From Tabrizicola sp. (lineage in GTDB: Bacteria; Pseudomonadota; Alphaproteobacteria; Rhodobacterales; Rhodobacteraceae), in NCBI RefSeq assembly GCF_016793705.1, contig NZ_JAEULO010000024.1, forward strand, positions 1-45,971: a stretch of 45,971 bases of DNA. Reading direction: 5' to 3'. Shown piece after piece: positions 41,011 through 45,971 of the stretch. The notes under the pieces were generated by a model that saw nothing but the letters and a program-made list of their open reading frames with translations, was not told the origin of the DNA and ran no database searches. The translations under genes were made by a program, and so were the position numbers. The first letter of the stretch is position 1. The number at the start of each line of letters is the position of its first letter.

Positions 41011-42423
41011 TCAAGCCTTTCCTGCGCCATACGCCGCAAGGGCTCGCGCCCGCCCCTCGGCAAGGTCGACAACCGGCGCGGGATAGGCCTGCCCCGGTGC
41101 AAACCCCCAAGACCGCGGCACGGCCTCGAAGAAGGCCATCGCCTCCGGTCCCGGCGCCTGCGACAGCTCCGCGACGAAGCGGCGGCGATAGCGTCCCTCC
41201 GCGTCGAACTTCTCCGCCTGCCCCGCCGGGTTGAAGATGCGGAAATAGGGCGCCGCATCCGGCCCGGACCCCGCCACCCATTGCCAGCCCATCGCATTCG
41301 CCGCCGGGTCCCAGTCGGTCAGGCAGTCCGCGAACCAGTCCAGACCGACCTTCCAATGCGTCATGAGATGCTTTGTCAGATAGCTCGCCGCCACCATCCG
41401 CGCCCGGTTGTGCATCGTCCCCGTGACATACATCTCCCGCATCGCCGCATCGACCAGCGGCTCGCCCGTCATCCCCCGCCGCCAGCGCTCCGCCTCCGGG
41501 TTGTCGCTGCGCCAGGGGAAGGCATCCCATTCCGCCCGCCAGTTGCCGCTGACGATCCTCGGCGTGTGATGCATCAGGTGAGAGCTGAACTCGCGCCAGG
41601 CCAGCTCGCGCAGGAAGCTCTCCGCCCCCGCCCGCCCCTCGGCCCGCGCCCGCAGGCCCGCATGCCAGACCTCGCGGATGCCGATCTCGCCATAGGTCAG
41701 GTTCTCCGACAGGCGTGAGGTTCCCGCGACCCCCGGAAAATCCCGCATCTCACTGTACCGATCGACCGGCCCTTCGAGGAAATCCCCCAGCTTCTCCCGC
41801 GCCGCGGCCTCGCCCACCGACTGATAGCAGGCCACCACCGCCGCGCCCCGGTTCATCGCCGCCCCCAGCCGCCAGTCCGCCAGCCGCTCGCCCACAGGCC
41901 AACGCTCCACCCCCCGCGACCGCGTCGGAGCCGCCGCCGGAGCCGCCACCGCCATCCCCCGCATCGCCTTCCAATAGGGCGTGAACACCCGGTAGAACCC
42001 GCCCTGCCCGGTCTCCACCTCCCAGGGCTCGTGCAGAAGATGTCCCGAGAAACTCCGCGCCTCGATCCCCTCGCCCTTCAGCGCCGCCTTGACCTCGGTA
42101 TCCCGCGCCACGCTCGCGGGGTCATACAGCCGCGACCACCAGACCCCGCCCGCCCCCGTCTCGGCCACCAGACCCCGCAGCACCGCCAGCGCCGGCCCTC
42201 GCCGCAAGACCAGCCGCAGGCCAACCCCTTCCAGCGCCTTGCCGAAGGCCTCGACCGACAACCCCAGCCGCCATTTCGGCGCCGCGCCCAAAGCCTCGGT
42301 CTCCGGGTCCAGAACGAAGACCGGCAGCACCGGACGCCCCGACGCCACCGCAGCCGCCAGCATCGGCTGGTCCGAGAGCCGCAAGTCGCGACGAAACCAC
42401 AGGATCAACGGTCCGTCGGTCAT
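41011..42423 (-). CDS. phrB: Deoxyribodipyrimidine photolyase (cryptochrome/photolyase family)
   Basis: Protein of 470 residues with the N-terminal antenna domain opening ILWFRRDLRLSDQP and a C-terminal FAD-binding domain containing FLRELAWREFSSHLMHH, MRELYVTG-like (MREMYVTGTMHNRARM) and DWDPAANAMGWQWVAGSG. It uses blue light and FADH- to split cyclobutane pyrimidine dimers. I chose the ATG at 42423, with AAGG 8 nt upstream; an ATG at 42441 would lie almost at the transcription start predicted from the RpoE-like promoter. The conserved tryptophan-rich FAD segment looks complete. First gene of a four-gene leftward operon. Confidence 0.93.
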   Translation of the reverse strand: MTDGPLILWFRRDLRLSDQPMLAAAVASGRPVLPVFVLDPETEALGAAPKWRLGLSVEAFGKALEGVGLRLVLRRGPALAVLRGLVAETGAGGVWWSRLYDPASVARDTEVKAALKGEGIEARSFSGHLLHEPWEVETGQGGFYRVFTPYWKAMRGMAVAAPAAAPTRSRGVERWPVGERLADWRLGAAMNRGAAVVACYQSVGEAAAREKLGDFLEGPVDRYSEMRDFPGVAGTSRLSENLTYGEIGIREVWHAGLRARAEGRAGAESFLRELAWREFSSHLMHHTPRIVSGNWRAEWDAFPWRSDNPEAERWRRGMTGEPLVDAAMREMYVTGTMHNRARMVAASYLTKHLMTHWKVGLDWFADCLTDWDPAANAMGWQWVAGSGPDAAPYFRIFNPAGQAEKFDAEGRYRRRFVAELSQAPGPEAMAFFEAVPRSWGFAPGQAYPAPVVDLAEGRARALAAYGAGKA

Positions 42424-42449
42424 TCCCCAAGCCTTTCCCATCGGACCGA

Positions 42450-42475
42450 TACGCCACGTCTCCGAGCCCGGATCA
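42450..42475 (-). promoter_or_regulatory. RpoE (ECF sigma)-like promoter of the photolyase operon
   Basis: On the minus strand TGATCC (complement of 42470-42475) is followed after 16 nt by CGTA (complement of 42450-42453). This matches the TGATCC-N16-CGTA pattern of the RpoE/ChrR singlet-oxygen regulon as I recall it from Rhodobacter sphaeroides. Transcription would begin about 18 nt before the photolyase ATG at 42423. Confidence 0.68.
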
Positions 42476-42481
42476 CCCGAT

Positions 42482-42509
42482 CCCTTTCACATTTGCTCAA
42501 ATATCCTCG
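42482..42509. repeat. Intergenic repeat downstream of the class V aminotransferase (copy 2)
   Basis: Second copy of the 28-nt element at 23774-23801 (25 of 28 positions identical, same orientation). It lies between a stem-loop and the photolyase promoter, downstream of a leftward gene, as in copy 1. A small GGGGG/CCCCC hairpin (42509-42525) adjoins it. Confidence 0.6.
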
Positions 42510-42531
42510 GGGGTGGAAAACCCCCAACACC

Positions 42532-42558
42532 GTCCCTGCGCACTCTTCGCGCAGGGAC
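42532..42558 (-). terminator. Stem-loop terminator of the class V aminotransferase gene
   Basis: A perfect 10-bp stem, GTCCCTGCGC paired with GCGCAGGGAC, with a 7-nt loop, 41 nt after the stop at 42600. On the minus strand it is followed by a G/T-rich stretch ending GGTTTTCC rather than a clean T-run. Confidence 0.65.
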
Positions 42559-42599
42559 AAACGCAAAGGCTTGCGCGCCAGCGCTCCGTTAAGCTGCCC

Positions 42600-43826
42600 T
42601 CACAGCACCCGGTCCAGCGCCGCGATCAACCGGCTGACCTCCTCGGCACTGGTATAGTGCACCGCCGACATCCGCAGCACCCCCTTTTCCCGGTCGATCC
42701 CCAGGGCCTCCAGCGGCCGCACGGCATAGAAATCCCCCGCCCAGCAGGCGATCCCGTTGCGGCCCAGCTCCTCCGACACCGGCTCCGCAGCCCGATCCAG
42801 CTCCACCGCAACCGTCGGCGCCCGCCGCCCGGCCTCCCGAGGCCCCAGGAGACGCACGTCATTCCGCTGCCCCAGATAGTCCAGCAAGGGCTGGATCACC
42901 GCCACCTCCTGCGCCCGCATCAGGTCATGCACCCCCCGATTCCGCGCCGCCGCATCCCCGCCGATCCCATGCCGCGCCGCCAGGGCGTCGATGTAATCCG
43001 CCATCCCCGCACAGGCCGCGACCTGCGCATGGTCCGGCCCGGCAGGCGTATGCCGCTTGTACAGCACCCCGTGGTTGAAGAAATGCCCCTGCCCCGGCAG
43101 CTCGAACCCGAACGTCTCGCGCAGAACCATGATCCCCTGGTGCGGCCCGAAGGTCTTGTAGGCCGAGAAGAGATAGACATCGCAACCAAGCACCGGAATG
43201 TCCGGGAAGCCATGCGGCGCATAACTCACCCCGTCCACCACCGTCCGCGCCCCCGCCGCCTTGGCCATCGCGCAGATGGCGGCCACATCGTTGATCTCGG
43301 CGATCACGTTGGAACATTGCGGGAAGCACACCAGCCGCACCTTGCCATCCGCCAGCAGCGCCCCCAGCGCCTCCAGCCCCAGCGACCCGGTGGCAGGGTC
43401 CAGCTTCCACTCGCGGACCTCGATCCCCTCCTCCGCCAGCCGCCGCCAGACGCCCGAGTTCGCCTCGTGGTCCTGGTTCGTCACCACCACCGCGCCGCCC
43501 GTCCCCGCCAGCCACTTCCGCACCGCTTGCGCCAGCACATAGGTGTTGGCGCTGGTCGAGGGCCCGAACGACACCTCCTCGCGGCGGACCCCCATCATCG
43601 CCGCCAGCCGGTCCCGCGCCTCGTCCATCTCCGCCCCCCCGGCCTCGGCCCCCGGATAGGGCCCATAGGGCTGCACCTTGCGGTCGCGGTAGAACCGGGT
43701 CAGCCGGTCCACCACCTGCATGCAAGGATAGCTTCCCCCGGCATTCTCGAAGAAGGCATGCGACGAAAGCACCGGCGATGCGAACGCCGGGAATTGCGAA
43801 CGGACAAAGTCTAGATCAAGCGCCAC
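42600..43826 (-). CDS. Class V aminotransferase / cysteine desulfurase-like PLP protein
   Basis: PLP-dependent protein of 408 residues: FGPSTSANTY (phosphate site), NQDHEANSG, DGVSYAPHG and the Schiff-base Lys in LFSAYKTFGPHQG (about 225). True desulfurases carry a catalytic Cys in the late GHHCA-type loop; here the matching segment reads AGDFYA, so that Cys is replaced and sulfur transfer is unlikely. A selenocysteine lyase-like or kynureninase-like carbon or amine reaction is possible. It stands alone, divergent from the PotD-like gene across a 414-bp gap and ended by a stem-loop. Confidence 0.85.
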   Translation of the reverse strand: MALDLDFVRSQFPAFASPVLSSHAFFENAGGSYPCMQVVDRLTRFYRDRKVQPYGPYPGAEAGGAEMDEARDRLAAMMGVRREEVSFGPSTSANTYVLAQAVRKWLAGTGGAVVVTNQDHEANSGVWRRLAEEGIEVREWKLDPATGSLGLEALGALLADGKVRLVCFPQCSNVIAEINDVAAICAMAKAAGARTVVDGVSYAPHGFPDIPVLGCDVYLFSAYKTFGPHQGIMVLRETFGFELPGQGHFFNHGVLYKRHTPAGPDHAQVAACAGMADYIDALAARHGIGGDAAARNRGVHDLMRAQEVAVIQPLLDYLGQRNDVRLLGPREAGRRAPTVAVELDRAAEPVSEELGRNGIACWAGDFYAVRPLEALGIDREKGVLRMSAVHYTSAEEVSRLIAALDRVL

Positions 43827-44240
43827 CTGACGGCTCCTTGTTGGGGCCGCAGACCGGATGGCCCCGACGCGAGGCGGGAAATCCCGGTCCGCGGCAGGTC
43901 TTCCAGCCAGACCCGCGGATGTCTCTCTGCGGGCCAGAGCCGGGCGCCCTGCATGGGGGTCCCGGCCTCGACCGCCACGCTATCCGCCCCGCCCCGCCGC
44001 CGCAACCCCGTCCGCCATCCCGCCATCGCCCGATTCCGCCGCCCCATCCGCCGCGTCACCGGGATTTGCGCCGCTTTCTTCCGCATCCGCCGCGGATTCC
44101 CGCAATTTCCCCTTGTCCTTTTTTTCCGACCCCACCACCTTTCCGCCATGGACCGGGCCAAGGGGGCCGGTCTTCCACATCGACAAAAGAACACCCGGGG
44201 GCCCTTCGGGACCCGCCGCGTGTCGCGCAGAGGAGCACTC
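43827..44240. other. Long divergent intergenic region
   Basis: 414 bp between two divergent starts, GC-rich and C-rich on the plus strand. A run of seven T (44117-44123) and a small UUCG-capped hairpin (about 44194-44215) near the PotD-like gene are visible. It must carry both promoters, but I see no convincing operator, riboswitch or conserved small gene. The frame of the PotD-like gene stays open through much of it without coding character. Confidence 0.5.
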
Positions 44241-45287
44241 ATGACCCGTCTCTCCCTTTCCGTGTTCAGCGCCGCTTCGGTCCTGGCACTCACTGTAGCC
44301 GCCCATGCGGCCGACCCCGAACTGACCGTGCTCGACTGGGCCGGCTGGGAAATCGACGGCATGCTGCAACCCTATGTCGACAAGAACGGCGAAAAGCCCA
44401 GCTACGTCTTCTTCGCCGACGACGACGAGGCCTTCCAGAAAGTGTCCTCCGGCTTCAAGGCCGACGTCGTCCACCCCTGCGCCGCTGCCGTTCCGCGCTA
44501 CATGGATGCCGGCCTGATCGAACCCTGGGATGTCTCGAAGATCCCGGAATTCGCCAATATCCCCGAACGCCTGACCAAGCCCTTCACCAATGACCAGGGC
44601 GTCTGGTTCGTGCCCACCGACTATGCCTATACCGCCATCGCCTACAACGCCGAGACGGTCCCGGCCGAGGACGTGGCCTCGATCCAGATATTCGCCTCCG
44701 ACAAATATGCCGGCCGCATCGCGCTCCCGGACAACACCGACGACGTCTGGTCGCTCGCCTTCATGGCCACCGGCGTGACCTCCTGGGACAATGTGACCGA
44801 CGAACAGTTCACCGCCGCCGCCGACTGGCTGCGCAAGGTGCACCCGAACGTCCGCGCCTACTGGTCCGACCCCTCGGAACTGTCGCAGCTCATGGCCTCG
44901 GGCGAGGTGCAGGTCGCCTGGTCCTGGAACGACCCGGTGGCGATCCTGACCGCCGAGAACTTCCCCGTCGGCTTCAACCGCGCCCCCGCCGAGGGGGCCG
45001 CGACCTGGTATTGCGGCTTCGTAAACATCAAGGATGGCCCCGGAAGCGAAGACAAGGCCTATGACTTCATGAACTCGCTCCTCGCGCATTCCTCGGCCCA
45101 GCCGCTCCTGGACGCCATCGGCTATGCGCTGGCCAACGATGCCGCCATGGCCGAAATCCCCGCCGAAGCGCTGAAGGCGGCTTACGTCGACCCGGTGACG
45201 ACGCCCCTCTTCGTGCAATCGCCCCCCACCAACGAATTGCGGGAACGGATGATCGAGGAATTCGAGTCGATCAAATCGGGGTTCTGA
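44241..45287 (+). CDS. PotD-like (polyamine-type) periplasmic binding protein
   Basis: Protein of 348 residues with a signal peptide (MTRLSLSVFS..., cleavage after AHA near 23) and the extracellular solute-binding fold of the spermidine/putrescine group: LTVLDWAGWE at the mature start, FKADVVHPCAAAVPRYMDAGLIEPWD and WSWNDPVAIL. AGAGGAG 5-6 nt before the ATG at 44241 fixes the start. It normally works with PotABC-type ATPase and permeases, yet none follow: a strong terminator comes 20 nt after the stop. It is thus an orphan binding protein, perhaps serving a transporter elsewhere. The ligand could be a polyamine or another cationic amine. Confidence 0.87.
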   Translation: MTRLSLSVFSAASVLALTVAAHAADPELTVLDWAGWEIDGMLQPYVDKNGEKPSYVFFADDDEAFQKVSSGFKADVVHPCAAAVPRYMDAGLIEPWDVSKIPEFANIPERLTKPFTNDQGVWFVPTDYAYTAIAYNAETVPAEDVASIQIFASDKYAGRIALPDNTDDVWSLAFMATGVTSWDNVTDEQFTAAADWLRKVHPNVRAYWSDPSELSQLMASGEVQVAWSWNDPVAILTAENFPVGFNRAPAEGAATWYCGFVNIKDGPGSEDKAYDFMNSLLAHSSAQPLLDAIGYALANDAAMAEIPAEALKAAYVDPVTTPLFVQSPPTNELRERMIEEFESIKSGF

Positions 45288-45307
45288 TCCCGGCCATCTG
45301 ACCAAGG

Positions 45308-45335
45308 AACGCCCGAGGGAAACCCCGGGCGTTTT
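45308..45335 (+). terminator. Rho-independent terminator of the PotD-like gene
   Basis: AACGCCC pairs with GGGCGTT and an inner GGG with CCC around AAA, followed by the T-run GTTTT. It begins 20 nt after the stop codon. Confidence 0.85.
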
Positions 45336-45687
45336 GGCTTGAGCTCCGTCTTTCAGTCGCCCTTTCGGTCCTTGCAACGGTTGCAACCGCCGAAACCATC
45401 AAGCGTAGGGCGGTTGCCAACCCACCACTATCCATGGCGGCCAGCAAACGCAGGGTGCGTGATTTCACGCACCATCCCTGATCCCCCCATGCCCCGACAT
45501 CAATCTTGGGGTAGGTGCCAACCCAGCACCCACCCACCACCACCCCCCGACACCCTGACACCACCCGCAAAGCTCGCATACCCCGCTCGAAAGCCCACCA
45601 CCGACCCCTTTCCAACTCCCTAACGCCCAGATCCAACCCCTTGATTTTCCATGCCCCGAAAACCTGTCCACGCGTGGCGCGCCCACC
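45336..45687. other. Non-coding stretch before ssrA
   Basis: About 350 bp without a credible gene. It shows an imperfect inverted repeat (GGTTGCAACCGCC at 45379-45391 against GGCGGTTGCCAACC at 45409-45422), then a C/A-rich low-complexity stretch (about 45520-45620). I see no further structure. Confidence 0.5.
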
Positions 45688-45716
45688 TTGCGCCCCCCGC
45701 CCCTGCCCCCTATATT
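45688..45716 (+). promoter_or_regulatory. Sigma-70-like promoter of ssrA
   Basis: TTGCGC (45688-45693), a 17-bp spacer and TATATT (45711-45716). Transcription would start near 45723-45724, exactly at the first predicted helix of the tmRNA precursor. Confidence 0.65.
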
Positions 45717-45722
45717 GACCGC

Positions 45723-45971
45723 TGTCGGGGGCAACCCCGACTATGGCGATAAACGCACCTGTAATAATCGGCTCGGACCCGGGGGCGGTACCCGGCGGCT
45801 CCACCAACACCCCGTTCGTTGCGGGAAGATGGGGCCGAAATAGGATCGACGAACGACCAAAGAGGCCAGCTTTCGCTCGGTGAGGTACCACCGTTATCGG
45901 TCCATGATCACAGTTGCCAACGACAACCGTGCTCCGGTGGCGCTGGCCGCGTAAGCGGCTCGCAATACCAA
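45723..45971 (+). ncRNA. ssrA: tmRNA (ssrA), circularly permuted two-piece form, truncated by window end
   Basis: The acceptor piece comes first: a GTCGGGG-GCAA-CCCCGAC hairpin (45724-45741), a T-arm (CCGGG / CCCGG, 45779-45795), then CGGCTCC and ACCA ending at 45806. After a 24-nt spacer the coding piece starts GGGGCCG at 45831, which pairs with CGGCTCC including a G-U at the third pair, the alanine identity element. A tag frame follows at 45916. This order is the alphaproteobacterial permuted arrangement. The T-loop reads GGCGGTA rather than TTCGANT. The coding piece runs past the window. The RNA rescues stalled ribosomes with SmpB. Confidence 0.95.
45916..45954 (+). other. tmRNA proteolysis tag reading frame ANDNRAPVALAA
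   Basis: The frame GCC...GCG TAA encodes ANDNRAPVALAA. It starts with Ala as the resume codon and ends ALAA, a ClpXP-type degradation signal. The sequence just before (ACAGTT) fits the resume-codon context. It begins 85 nt into the coding piece. Confidence 0.93.

Noticed and set aside
42600-43826. Cysteine desulfurase (IscS/SufS)
   Set aside because: The active-site Cys loop is replaced by AGDFYA and no Fe-S assembly genes are adjacent.
44194-44215. A riboswitch upstream of the PotD-like gene
   Set aside because: Only one short GC hairpin with a UUCG-type loop is visible; no second conserved helix or known aptamer core is recognisable.

Overview
The window reads as a chromosomal segment of a GC-rich alphaproteobacterium, most likely of the Rhodobacteraceae. 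The best evidence is at the right edge: a circularly permuted, two-piece tmRNA gene (ssrA) of the alphaproteobacterial kind, with tag ANDNRAPVALAA. A photolyase / cyclopropane synthase / trgA / trgB block, familiar from Rhodobacter, agrees with this. No rRNA, complete tRNA, CRISPR array, phage gene or intact insertion sequence was found.

Region 1 (about 0.1-15.9 kb) is a catabolic island for a polyol or sugar. A LacI-type regulator is flanked by two related membrane histidine-box (di-iron) oxygenases of the sterol desaturase / fatty acid hydroxylase superfamily, with a perfect 20-bp palindrome in the divergent promoter. A long rightward series follows: two sugar-binding proteins, three RbsC-type permeases and one single-domain ATPase, then three Gfo/Idh/MocA dehydrogenases, two TIM-barrel isomerases, a MocE-type Rieske ferredoxin and a divergent PanB-like protein. 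Oxygenase, Rieske ferredoxin and inositol-type dehydrogenases together recall rhizopine (moc) and inositol (iol) catabolism. The combination with a PanB-like enzyme is one I do not recognise, and it is the best candidate for an undescribed system. The island ends at a decayed iolC start, and it is bracketed by diverged direct repeats that resemble tRNA-Ser 3' ends.

Region 2 (16-22.1 kb, leftward) is a sulfide-type detoxification operon: periplasmic adaptor, RND pump, sulfide:quinone oxidoreductase-like flavoprotein, small DUF2892 membrane protein and a two-cysteine ArsR repressor of the SqrR/BigR type.

Region 3 (22.2-24.6 kb) holds a class III omega-aminotransferase and a GntR/FCD regulator, both with TTGATCAA-type palindromes in their promoters.

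Region 4 (24.6-38.4 kb) is a glycoside utilisation locus. A leftward operon encodes a CUT1 ABC transporter, a GH2 beta-mannosidase, a TIM-barrel protein, a Gfo/Idh/MocA dehydrogenase and a GH43 beta-xylosidase. Divergently, a LacI regulator leads a second TIM-barrel/dehydrogenase pair. Two perfect palindromes 21 bp apart lie in the shared control region.

Region 5 (38.4-42.5 kb, leftward) is photolyase, cyclopropane synthase, trgA and trgB behind a promoter that looks like an RpoE (ECF) singlet-oxygen promoter. Region 6 (42.6-46 kb) has a class V aminotransferase-like protein, a lone PotD-like binding protein with a clear terminator, and ssrA, which runs off the window.
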